Assembly: GCA_964543855.1 (NCBI GenBank)
Contig: CAZJAD010000004.1
Location: 1-62,843, forward strand
Direction of reading: 5' to 3'
Origin: CAZJAD01 sp964543855
Lineage (GTDB): Bacteria; Electryoneota; RPQS01; DYHQ01
Length of the DNA stretch: 62,843 nucleotides
Shown piece by piece: positions 9,233 to 16,608 of this stretch; positions within the stretch are counted from its first letter, which is position 1; every line of letters begins with the position of its first letter. Position numbers and translations under genes: made by a program. The notes beneath the pieces are model-generated. The model made no database searches and was not told the origin of the DNA. It saw nothing but the letters and a program-made list of their open reading frames with translations.

Positions 9233-10799
9233 ACTCGACGGCTCGGAATTCGCGCACCACAGTCACGCGAATCTGCCCCGGGTATTCCATTTCTCCCTGA
9301 ATGCGCTCCGCGATATCGTTGGCCAGACTCTCTGCGCCCGCGTCGTTTACCTTCTCCGGTTCGACAATGACACGAATCTCGCGGCCCGCCTGCACGGCGA
9401 AGCATTTCTGCACGCCGGGGAACGAATTCGTCAACTCTTCGAGCTTCTCCAACCGCTGAATGTACGCCTCGAGCGTCTCGCGGCGGGCGCCCGGTCGACT
9501 GCTGGAGACTGCGTCACACGCTTGAATCAGCACACCGATGAGCGAGGTGGATTCGACATCACCATGATGCGAAGCGATGGCATTCTGCACGACCTTCGGC
9601 TCGCGATACTTCTTCGCTAACTCCAGCCCGATCGTCACATGAGTGCCTTCCGTGTAACGATCCATGGCTTTGCCGATATCGTGAAACAACCCGGCGCGTT
9701 TGGCCATTTTCGCGTCGAGTCCGAGTTGGGCAGCCATCAGGCCCGCCAGGTGCGCTACTTCAACCGAGTGCTGCAGACAGTTCTGCCCATAACTGGTTCG
9801 ATATTTCAGATGCCCCAGGAGCTTTGTAAGTTCTCCGTGTGCGCCGACCACTCCAACTTCCAGAGCCGCGTTCTCTCCCGCCTCAATGAGCTCTTCGTCC
9901 AACTCCTTCTCGCACTTCTTGACAAGTTCTTCGATGCGAGCCGGGTGGATACGACCGTCTGATATCAACTTCTCGAGGGCTCGTCGCGCAATCTCGCGCC
10001 GAAGCGGGTCGAATGCCGAGATGATAACGGCCTCGGGTGTGTCGTCCACAATAATATCCACGCCGGTGGCCTGTTCGAAGGCTCGGATGTTCCGGCCCTC
10101 GCGTCCAATAATGCGGCCTTTGATCTCGTCACTCGGGAGATTCACGACCGAGACGGTCGTCTCCACGGAATGATCGGCAGCGGTTCGCTGAATCGCCGAA
10201 ACGATAATCTCCTTCGCTTCGCGGTTTGCCTGCTGGCGTGCTCGGTCTCGCAATTCCCGCACCATTTCCGAGGTTTGCTCCCGGGCTTTCTCGAGGAGGT
10301 AGTCCTTGAGTTCGCTCAACGCCTCCTCTTGGGTCATCTGGCTAACGCGCTCCAGAGCCGCTTTCTGCTCCTCCACCAAGGTATCGATCACTGCTTCCTT
10401 TTCCGTGACCGTCTTCTCGCGCTGACCTAATTGCTGTTGGAGTTTGTCCAACTCCTTGCCTCGTCGTTCAGCCGTTTCGATGCGGTTTTTCAAATTGGCT
10501 TCCCGGTCCCGAATACTCCGGTCTGACCGGGCGATGTCATCGAGCTTCTGGCGATGTTCCGCGTCGTGCTTGCCTTTCAGACGAATCTGTTCGTCTTTCA
10601 ACTCGAGCAGCTTCTCGCGGAACATGGTCTCGGCTTCCTTCTGAGCATCGGCGACGATTCGGTCAGCATCTCGCTGCGCCCGAAGGTAGCGCCCCCGCTC
10701 AAGTTGCCGTCCGATGAACCATCCGAGCAGGAAAACAACGATGAGCGCTGCCGCTGTCAGAACCGCTACAATGACTAAGTTGTCGCCAAGGTTTTCCAT
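9222..10799 (-). CDS. rny: Ribonuclease Y
   Basis: A membrane-anchored endoribonuclease that starts mRNA decay. An N-terminal helix (VAVLTAAALIVVFLLGWFIG) is followed by a long charged coiled coil (about residues 30-200), a KH domain (GRIIGREGRNIRAFEQATGV) and an HD domain with H-H-D residues in LQHSVEVAHLAGLMAAQLG and GLFHDIGKAMDR, then ASHHGD. I prefer the ATG at 10799 (525 residues), because GGAG lies six bases before it. The ATG at 10811 is nearly on top of its Shine-Dalgarno. The 6S RNA candidate lies directly upstream and its U-tract ends at the rny ribosome site, so rny may be partly controlled by read-through from it. Confidence 0.96.
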   Translation of the reverse strand: MENLGDNLVIVAVLTAAALIVVFLLGWFIGRQLERGRYLRAQRDADRIVADAQKEAETMFREKLLELKDEQIRLKGKHDAEHRQKLDDIARSDRSIRDREANLKNRIETAERRGKELDKLQQQLGQREKTVTEKEAVIDTLVEEQKAALERVSQMTQEEALSELKDYLLEKAREQTSEMVRELRDRARQQANREAKEIIVSAIQRTAADHSVETTVSVVNLPSDEIKGRIIGREGRNIRAFEQATGVDIIVDDTPEAVIISAFDPLRREIARRALEKLISDGRIHPARIEELVKKCEKELDEELIEAGENAALEVGVVGAHGELTKLLGHLKYRTSYGQNCLQHSVEVAHLAGLMAAQLGLDAKMAKRAGLFHDIGKAMDRYTEGTHVTIGLELAKKYREPKVVQNAIASHHGDVESTSLIGVLIQACDAVSSSRPGARRETLEAYIQRLEKLEELTNSFPGVQKCFAVQAGREIRVIVEPEKVNDAGAESLANDIAERIQGEMEYPGQIRVTVVREFRAVEFAK

Positions 10800-10819
10800 A
10801 CTGATCTCCATTCCTCCCC

Positions 10820-11035
10820 AAAAAACAATCCCTGCATGGCGCGGCGTTGTACCAAGAACCTGGTACGATACGGTGGGTGCCCTCCTGTACGGTTCTCGCT
10901 TCCACTATCCGATCCGGCAATTGCCCGACCGGAATCCACCCCAGAGGGATGGATTCAGGCTTGCGATAGACGCCAGAGATGAGCTCCCATGCTTTTTCTC
11001 TGTTGGTTCTTAAAAGCCTGGCTCAAGCAGGGATG
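10820..11035 (-). ncRNA. ssrS: 6S RNA candidate
   Basis: A 216-nt gene-free stretch between zapA and rny. Ends pair as a closing stem (ATCCCTGC at the 5' end, GCAGGGAT at the 3' end), followed by a U-run at 10825-10820. The middle holds a long apical hairpin (GAATCCATCCC loop TCT GGGGTGGATTC). The 3' half of the presumed central bubble holds a small hairpin (ACCAGGTTCTTGGT), as in E. coli 6S RNA. Location next to zapA is the common place for ssrS, and a perfect -35 box sits at the right distance. 6S RNA binds sigma-70 holoenzyme by mimicking an open promoter. Called from structure and context only; covariance-model confirmation is lacking. Confidence 0.68.
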
Positions 11036-11038
11036 TTT

Positions 11039-11067
11039 TTCAAATCCTGCATGGGGTCTTTTGTCAA
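11039..11067 (-). promoter_or_regulatory. Promoter of the 6S RNA candidate
   Basis: On the minus strand a perfect TTGACA (11067-11062), a 17-bp spacer and a weak -10 TTTGAA (11044-11039) place the start near 11033, exactly at the first base of the closing stem. It begins just after the zapA stop. Confidence 0.55.
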
Positions 11068-11098
11068 CGGTCTCTCGTGTCTATAGGTCCTCCGTAGA

Positions 11099-11413
11099 TT
11101 ACCGGGACGACGGGACAGGCTCTTCGACTAATCCCTGGTTCAAACTGTCGGCAAATTCTCGGGCCTTATCTTCAAATTGCGCAATGAGTTCTTCTTTTCC
11201 CCGCTTGGAGGTCAAGAGCTCATCCGCCAGATTCAGAGCCGTCAGTATAGCGATTGTGAGCGGTGGCTTGGAGGATTGCGCCGCATGGGTTTCGCGCATG
11301 CGCGCATTCACAAAAGCCGCCACCTCGCGAATATAGTCTGCGTCTACACCACCCTTGATGGTGTATTCCTGCCCGAAAACGGTCACACGAACCGTCTTAT
11401 CCCGATCATCCAT
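11099..11413 (-). CDS. zapA: Cell division protein ZapA
   Basis: A 104-residue protein with the ZapA N-terminal fold (VRVTVFGQEYTIKGG, DADYIREVAAFVNARM) and the helix TIAILTALNLADELL, followed by a coiled coil (about 70-95). ZapA crosslinks FtsZ filaments at the division site. It follows the ZapB-like gene by 53 bp and precedes the 6S RNA candidate. Length and residues match the family. Confidence 0.9.
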   Translation of the reverse strand: MDDRDKTVRVTVFGQEYTIKGGVDADYIREVAAFVNARMRETHAAQSSKPPLTIAILTALNLADELLTSKRGKEELIAQFEDKAREFADSLNQGLVEEPVPSSR

Positions 11414-11466
11414 GGACCGGACCCGATTTCCCGGGCATGCACCGAAAAACCCTGGCTCGACCGCTC

Positions 11467-11724
11467 TTAGGCAGCCTCCAAACGGGTGAGAAGCTCAACC
11501 ACCTTCTGGCGGATGCGCTCCTCCTTGTCTCCATCACGCTGGTTCTGTGCCAGCTTATCCCGCTGACGGCCTACATCCTCGAGCTTGTCGATGGCCTCTT
11601 TGTAGCGAGCTTCCCACTCCTGCACCTGTGTGCGGAGCTCATCGTTTTCTGAACGCAATCGGTTCAGTTTATCAAGAACTTGGTTGACCTTCTGCTCGAG
11701 ACTATCGAAAGCCTGGGTATCCAC
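11467..11724 (-). CDS. ZapB-like coiled-coil protein
   Basis: An 85-residue protein, almost entirely one heptad coiled coil (SLEQKVNQVLDKLNRLRSEN through RQRDKLAQNQ). Size, composition and position directly before zapA match ZapB/YiiU-type division proteins that bridge ZapA and the nucleoid. Primary sequence of such coils is weakly diagnostic, so the name rests on context. Confidence 0.65.
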   Translation of the reverse strand: MDTQAFDSLEQKVNQVLDKLNRLRSENDELRTQVQEWEARYKEAIDKLEDVGRQRDKLAQNQRDGDKEERIRQKVVELLTRLEAA

Positions 11725-11820
11725 GGCGTCGTCTGCCCTTCCTGACTTGATGTTGAAAGTGCGTCTTGCTGTGGCTATCCCCGTTGCCAGGCTTGTGTTT
11801 TGACGGGGAGTCCCCGAAAA

Positions 11821-14205
11821 TCAGCGCCGCACTGCTTGATATTTCTCCTTTAGACCCGTTACGATTCGTTCAACGCGCTCATCCACCTCGTCAGCCGTCA
11901 GAGTCCGATCTGGATGAAGGAATTCGAGATGGAAAGCCAGACTCTTCAAACCGGTCCCTACCTGCTTACCCCGATACAAGTCAAAGAGTTCCACATGCTT
12001 GAGGTTTTCGCCCCCGAGGTTCTGGATGGCCGCCACCAACTCCCCCGCCGTCACGGCCTCATCCACGACCAGCGCAACATCCCGAACGACGCCGGGAAAG
12101 CGCGGAACCGGTTGAATCTTGCGCTCCGCCTGAACATGCCTGAGAAGCGCTTCGATTGAGAATTCGAAGTAGACGACCTCGGCATCAATCTCTCGAGCCG
12201 CCATGTCTGTACGGCTCCAGACCCCCAGTTCGCCGAGGACCTCTTCTCCCACTTTCAAAGCCCCCCTCAGGCTCCCCCCGGCAGATTCATCATAGCAAAA
12301 AATCTCGTAATTGTCAAGGGAAATCTTGCGACAAACCGAATCCACGACACCCTTTAACTCGAAGAAGCCCGTAGGCTTAGGTGGGTCAGCCCAGCCCGGA
12401 GGATGGACCGTTCCAGTCAGAACACCGGCGAGGGTCAGCCGCTCCCAGGTCCGAGGATCATCGGGTTCGCCCTTGCGGAAAGTCCGCGCCATCTCGAAGA
12501 GGCGGAGGCTTCGGTCTCCTCGTTGCCAGTTCGCCGCCGCCGCCTGAACGAGGTCTTTCAGGAGGCTGCTCTGGAGATGGGTCATGTCATCCGTGACCGG
12601 ATTGGCAATGGCCACACTGGGAGGACTGTCCTCTGCCGCATCCCCGGTCTCCGGCTTCCCCATCGACACGCTCTGGATCTCCAGAAATCCCAAGTTGACG
12701 AGGGCGTCAGCGCTCCTGTCCGCCAGCTCCGAAAGCGGATCGCGCCAGGCCCGCAGCGGCACACGGCTGGTAATGGCCACCGGGATCGTGTCGTAACCGT
12801 GAAGACGGATCACTTCCTCGATCAGGTCGACCTCCCGGGTCAAGTCGGGCCGAAAAGTCGGCGGTGTGACGACCCAGGTTTCTGAACCCGCTTCTACTTT
12901 GCAGCCCAGACCAGTGAGTATCTGCTCGGATGCCTTGTCCGGAATATCCACTCCCACAAGGTAGCGAGCCCGCGATGGTCGGAAGACAATCGGCTCGGGT
13001 TCTATGGGCTCCGGGTATTCGTCCACAATCCCTCGATACACTCTGCCACCGCTGAGCTGAGCCATCAGAGCCGCCGTTCGGTTGATCACTCGCGGAACAC
13101 CATTGGGGTCCACACCGCGCTCGAAGCGGCGCGAAGAGTCCGTGGTGATTCCCAGCGATTTCGATGTGCGTCGAATGGATACGGGATCGAAATAGGCACA
13201 TTCGATGAGAACATCGCCCGTTGACTCGGTTATCTCGCTGTTCAGCCCGCCCATGACACCGGCCAGCGCCACACCTTTGCGCGCATCGCAAATGAGGAGT
13301 GTATCCGTGCGCAGCGACCGCTCCTCTCCATCCAAGGTCACGAAGGACTCGCCAAGCCGAGCGCAGCGCACGCGTATTTCCGCGCCCTGCAGAAATGCAT
13401 AGTCGAAAGCGTGGAGGGGATGGCCAAGCTCCAGCATGACATAGTTCGTGACATCGACGATATTGCTGATGGGCCTCAGGCCACAACGGGAGAGTCGAAG
13501 TCGCATCGCAAATGGCGCAGGTTTGATGGCCACGCCTTCCACGAACCGCGCGCCATATCGCGGGCAACCGTTCGGGTCCTCCAAGATAACATGAATGCGC
13601 TCGGAGGTCGGAGTCTCCAGCTCTGTCAAGTCTATCTCAGGTTCGCGAAGCGGCATGCGCAGCTTCGCGGCAAGATCCCGCGCGACACCAAAGTGGGACA
13701 TGAAATCGGGGCGATTGGGTGTTACTTCGGCATCGAAGACCGTGTCCTCGGGGATAGCAAGACTCGCCAAGGGCGTACCGAGCGACCAGTCCGGGTTTCC
13801 TTCAAGAACGCCTGCTCCATCCGGCGACAAACCGATCTCGGCTTCCGACACGAGCATGCCGCGCGACTCGTGACCGCGCATGCTCGCAATCCGTATCTCT
13901 CTGCCGTCCGGCATGATCGCGCTGGGCAGAGCCACCGCCACGATCATCTGCTCGCGCACATTGGGCGCACCACAGATGATCGGAAGCACCTCGCCACCCA
14001 CATCCACTCTGGTCCGCTTCAGCGTGTCCGATCCCTCGAGGGGCAGACATTCGACGACCCGACCGATAACGATCTTGTCCAAGCTGCCGCGGTAGTGAGT
14101 CGTGGACTCCACTTCAAGCCCCAGCCAGGTGAGGAGTTCCGCCGTCTCCTCCGGACCGATGGACAGATCGACAAAATCCTTGAGCCACTCGTATGAGATG
14201 AGCAT
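11821..14205 (-). CDS. pheT: Phenylalanyl-tRNA synthetase beta subunit
   Basis: A 794-residue bacterial PheT. The N-terminus MLISYEWLKDFVDLSIGPEE leads into the tRNA-binding OB domain (IVIGRVVECLPLEGSDTL). B3/B4 editing motifs include RYGARFVEGV and SNIVDVTNYVMLELGHPLHA. The B5 region (YLVGVDIPD) and catalytic-like core (DLTREVDLIEEVIRLHGYD) follow. The C-terminal ferredoxin-like anticodon-binding domain starts near RFPGVVRDVALVVD and ends in DRTLTADEVDERVERIVTGL. It pairs with PheS to charge tRNA-Phe. It follows pheS after 11 bp with GGCGG just before the ATG. Confidence 0.97.
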   Translation of the reverse strand: MLISYEWLKDFVDLSIGPEETAELLTWLGLEVESTTHYRGSLDKIVIGRVVECLPLEGSDTLKRTRVDVGGEVLPIICGAPNVREQMIVAVALPSAIMPDGREIRIASMRGHESRGMLVSEAEIGLSPDGAGVLEGNPDWSLGTPLASLAIPEDTVFDAEVTPNRPDFMSHFGVARDLAAKLRMPLREPEIDLTELETPTSERIHVILEDPNGCPRYGARFVEGVAIKPAPFAMRLRLSRCGLRPISNIVDVTNYVMLELGHPLHAFDYAFLQGAEIRVRCARLGESFVTLDGEERSLRTDTLLICDARKGVALAGVMGGLNSEITESTGDVLIECAYFDPVSIRRTSKSLGITTDSSRRFERGVDPNGVPRVINRTAALMAQLSGGRVYRGIVDEYPEPIEPEPIVFRPSRARYLVGVDIPDKASEQILTGLGCKVEAGSETWVVTPPTFRPDLTREVDLIEEVIRLHGYDTIPVAITSRVPLRAWRDPLSELADRSADALVNLGFLEIQSVSMGKPETGDAAEDSPPSVAIANPVTDDMTHLQSSLLKDLVQAAAANWQRGDRSLRLFEMARTFRKGEPDDPRTWERLTLAGVLTGTVHPPGWADPPKPTGFFELKGVVDSVCRKISLDNYEIFCYDESAGGSLRGALKVGEEVLGELGVWSRTDMAAREIDAEVVYFEFSIEALLRHVQAERKIQPVPRFPGVVRDVALVVDEAVTAGELVAAIQNLGGENLKHVELFDLYRGKQVGTGLKSLAFHLEFLHPDRTLTADEVDERVERIVTGLKEKYQAVRR

Positions 14206-14216
14206 AAAGCAGCCGC

Positions 14217-15224
14217 CTAAATGAATTGCCTCAGGAACCGGGTGTCGACATCATAGACGCCACGGATGTTGTCAATTCCATAGAGGAACATGACCACGCG
14301 TTCGATGCCTAATCCAAAAGCCCAGCCGGTGTATTTCTCGCTGTCGTAGCCGACCCCGTCCAGCACATTGGGGTCGACCATGCCCGAGCCTCCCATTTCA
14401 ATCCACCCGGTGTTCTTGCAGACGCGACATCCCTTTCCGCCGCAGAAGAGGCAGGTCACATCGACTTCCGCCGATGGCTCGGTGAACGGGAAGAAGTGCG
14501 GGCGGAAACGAACCGCCGTCTGCTCTCCGAAAAGGGTGCGGTAGAATGCAACCAAAGTGCCTTTGAGGTCAGCCATGTTCACCCCGACATCCACATAGAG
14601 TCCTTCCACTTGATGGAACATCGGTGAATGTGTGGCGTCGGGTTTGTCCCGGCGATAAACGCGCCCCGGCGCGATGATACGCACCGGCGGTTGCATCTGC
14701 TCCATGACGCGAATCTGAACCGGGGAAGTCTCCGTACGCAAGACGAAGCCATTGGGAAGGTAGAGCGTGTCCGTTTCATCTCGAGACGGATGCCAGGGGG
14801 GCGTGTTCAGCGCATCGAAGTTGTAGTAGACGGTTTCAATCTCAGGCCCGCGGGCAACGGCGAATCCCATCTGCCGAAAGATACTGACGATTTTCCGCGT
14901 CACAATGGTCAAGGGATGGAGCGCACCCAGATGCGGCTTGCGGCCCGGCATCGTCGTGTCGATTCGAACCGCTTTCGTCTTCCGGGCATACTTCCCTACG
15001 GCGGTGTCGGCAATTGCCTGCAGCTCCGAGCGCAAACGATTCAACGCCTGACCTGCTTCGGGTCGGTCTTCGGCAGGAAGCTGCTGCATCCGCTTGAACA
15101 GGTCAGCGATCAGACCCTTGCGGCCGAGATACTTGAACTTCGCGGTCTCAGCCTCGCCCAAGGTCTTCGCCTCGCTGAGCTCTCGGATCGCCTGTTGCCG
15201 AATCTGCTCTATTTGCTCAAGCAT
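14217..15224 (-). CDS. pheS: Phenylalanyl-tRNA synthetase alpha subunit
   Basis: A 335-residue class II synthetase subunit. The N-terminal coiled coil is followed by motif 1 around RKIVSIFRQMGFAVARGPEI, motif 2 (RTETSPVQIRVM, PGRVYRRDKPDATHSPMFHQ) and motif 3 (GLGIERVVMFLYGIDNIR). A Cys-rich loop, CLFCGGKGCRVC, is the usual bacterial insertion. ATG 15224 is preferred (AAAGG eight bases upstream); GTG 15227 is possible. A strong hairpin lies 34-68 bp upstream of the start. Confidence 0.97.
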   Translation of the reverse strand: MLEQIEQIRQQAIRELSEAKTLGEAETAKFKYLGRKGLIADLFKRMQQLPAEDRPEAGQALNRLRSELQAIADTAVGKYARKTKAVRIDTTMPGRKPHLGALHPLTIVTRKIVSIFRQMGFAVARGPEIETVYYNFDALNTPPWHPSRDETDTLYLPNGFVLRTETSPVQIRVMEQMQPPVRIIAPGRVYRRDKPDATHSPMFHQVEGLYVDVGVNMADLKGTLVAFYRTLFGEQTAVRFRPHFFPFTEPSAEVDVTCLFCGGKGCRVCKNTGWIEMGGSGMVDPNVLDGVGYDSEKYTGWAFGLGIERVVMFLYGIDNIRGVYDVDTRFLRQFI

Positions 15225-15257
15225 CACGCTCGCCTTTCGCAGTGGTAGAAAGAGAGA

Positions 15258-15292
15258 GAGCGACAGTCCCCCTGAATCACGGGGAGTCGCTC
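15258..15292 (-). promoter_or_regulatory. Strong hairpin in the rplT-pheS leader
   Basis: In the 155-nt gap between rplT and pheS, GAGCGAC (15292-15286) pairs with GTCGCTC (15264-15258), with an inner C-run/G-run pairing (TCCCC with GGGGG). A pyrimidine-rich stretch (TCTCTCTCTTTCT) follows instead of a clean U-run, so it could be a weak attenuator, a processing site or an mRNA-stability element. Upstream in the same gap is a smaller stem CGGT/ACCG. No leader peptide rich in Phe codons was found. Confidence 0.45.
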
Positions 15293-15379
15293 GAAAGGCA
15301 CGGTAACTCCCGTTTCACCGTTCAGGTGATCAGGTCCTCCCCGACGCTGTGGGATATAAATCCCAAATCCATCTCTCCG

Positions 15380-15733
15380 TCAGTTGATCTGAGCCGCCTG
15401 CCGCGCCAATTCGCCAAAGGCTTCGGGATCGCGAACGGCCAAATCGGCCAATTGCCTCCGGTCGAGCTGGATCGGCATCTTGCTCAGGCGGTTCATGAAC
15501 ACGGAATAACTGAGGCCGTGGGCTCGCGCGGCTGCATTGATCCGCACAATCCAGAGGCGACGGAAGTCGCGCTTCTTGCGCCGTCGGTCGCGATAGGCAT
15601 TGGTCCACGCCTTCTCGACCGTCTCCGTGGCTATTCTGAAAAGGTTTCGGCGTCGGCCGCGATAGCCTTTGGCCGCTTTGAGAATCTTATTGCGTCGTCG
15701 TCGTGTAGCGGGACCGCTTGTTGCTCGTGGCAT
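15380..15733 (-). CDS. rplT: 50S ribosomal protein L20
   Basis: A 117-residue basic protein of standard L20 length and sequence: RRNKILKAAKGYRGRRRNLF, AYRDRRRKKRDFRRLWIVRI, GLSYSVFMNRL and DLAVRDPEAF. It binds 23S rRNA early in 50S assembly. It is third from the start of the infC-rpmI-rplT series, 51 bp after rpmI. In other bacteria L20 represses this operon; no matching site was defined here. Confidence 0.98.
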   Translation of the reverse strand: MPRATSGPATRRRRNKILKAAKGYRGRRRNLFRIATETVEKAWTNAYRDRRRKKRDFRRLWIVRINAAARAHGLSYSVFMNRLSKMPIQLDRRQLADLAVRDPEAFGELARQAAQIN

Positions 15734-15784
15734 AGCCGCTACGTCTCCTTTCTGTAATTCTCTACGCTCTCCAATCCGGAACCG

Positions 15785-15982
15785 TTATTCACCCGGCAGC
15801 ATGCGCGCGACTTGGCGCACGTTGGCTCCGTCCACCAAGGCGCTCTTGCCGAGATGGCGTTTCCGTTTCCGACTCTTCTTCGTCAGGATATGACTCTTGA
15901 AGGCGTGATTTCGTTTGAGTTTTCCGGTGCCGCTCCGTTTGAATCTTTTCGCGGCAGACCGTCTTGTCTTCATTTTCGGCAT
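15785..15982 (-). CDS. rpmI: 50S ribosomal protein L35
   Basis: A 65-residue, very basic protein, MPKMKTRRSAAKRFKRSGTG then HILTKKSRKRKRHLGK, matching L35 over its full length. It lies between infC and rplT as in most bacteria. Confidence 0.98.
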   Translation of the reverse strand: MPKMKTRRSAAKRFKRSGTGKLKRNHAFKSHILTKKSRKRKRHLGKSALVDGANVRQVARMLPGE

Positions 15983-16050
15983 GTTTCAGAAACCGTCTTT
16001 CTGCGACAACCCATCCAAGGAGCGAGTTGTGCTGTTATCGTTCAAGCAGA

Positions 16051-16596
16051 TTACTTCTTGGTAAAGATCATAACCATGTGACGAGGGCCTTCCATCTTGG
16101 CGGGTCCTTCGGCTTTCGCCAGATCACCGACAGCTTCCGTAAAACGCTCAAGCATCTGGCTGCCAAACTCCCGGTGCGCCACCAATCTCCCACGAAAAAC
16201 GATCGTCACTTTGACCTTGGCACCATCTTCCAGGAATTCCTTCGCCCGCCGCACCTTTGTATCGAAATCGTGGTCGTCAATGAGCGGGGTGAACCGAATT
16301 CCTTTCATGACCAAAGTATGTTGCTTTTTCCGTGCCTCGCGCTCCCTCCTGGATATCTCGTACTTATATTTTCCGAAGTCCAGAATGCGGCAGACAGGTG
16401 GGTCGGCTGTTGGAGCGACCTCCACAAGATCCAGCTCCCGGTCACGGGCAACCTCCAGGGCCTTTTGGGGAGCCATGATCCCGAGTTGTTCGCCGTCCAT
16501 GTCAATCAGGCGGACGAGGGGGGCGCGGATTCGCTCATTGACCCGAACAGCCGGTGTTCTTCGCTTCTCTTTTGGGCCCGTAAAACCTCCAGACAT
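16051..16596 (-). CDS. infC: Translation initiation factor IF-3
   Basis: A 181-residue IF-3 that binds the 30S subunit and polices start-codon choice. The N-domain has RVNERIRAPLVRLIDMDGEQ and DLVEVAPTADPPVCRILDFG, followed by the linker KYKYEISRREREARKKQH. The C-domain runs from EIRFTP-like KGIRFTPLIDDHDFDTKV to HMVMIF. The start is an ordinary ATG with AAGG three bases upstream, not the AUU/AUC start that mediates autoregulation in enterics. It begins 12 bp after thrS. Confidence 0.97.
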   Translation of the reverse strand: MSGGFTGPKEKRRTPAVRVNERIRAPLVRLIDMDGEQLGIMAPQKALEVARDRELDLVEVAPTADPPVCRILDFGKYKYEISRREREARKKQHTLVMKGIRFTPLIDDHDFDTKVRRAKEFLEDGAKVKVTIVFRGRLVAHREFGSQMLERFTEAVGDLAKAEGPAKMEGPRHMVMIFTKK

Positions 16597-16608
16597 ACCT
16601 TGGGATGA

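Noticed and set aside
11800..11816. Short inverted repeat CGGGG/CCCCG after pheT
   Set aside because: Stem of five with no U-run on either strand; not a convincing terminator.
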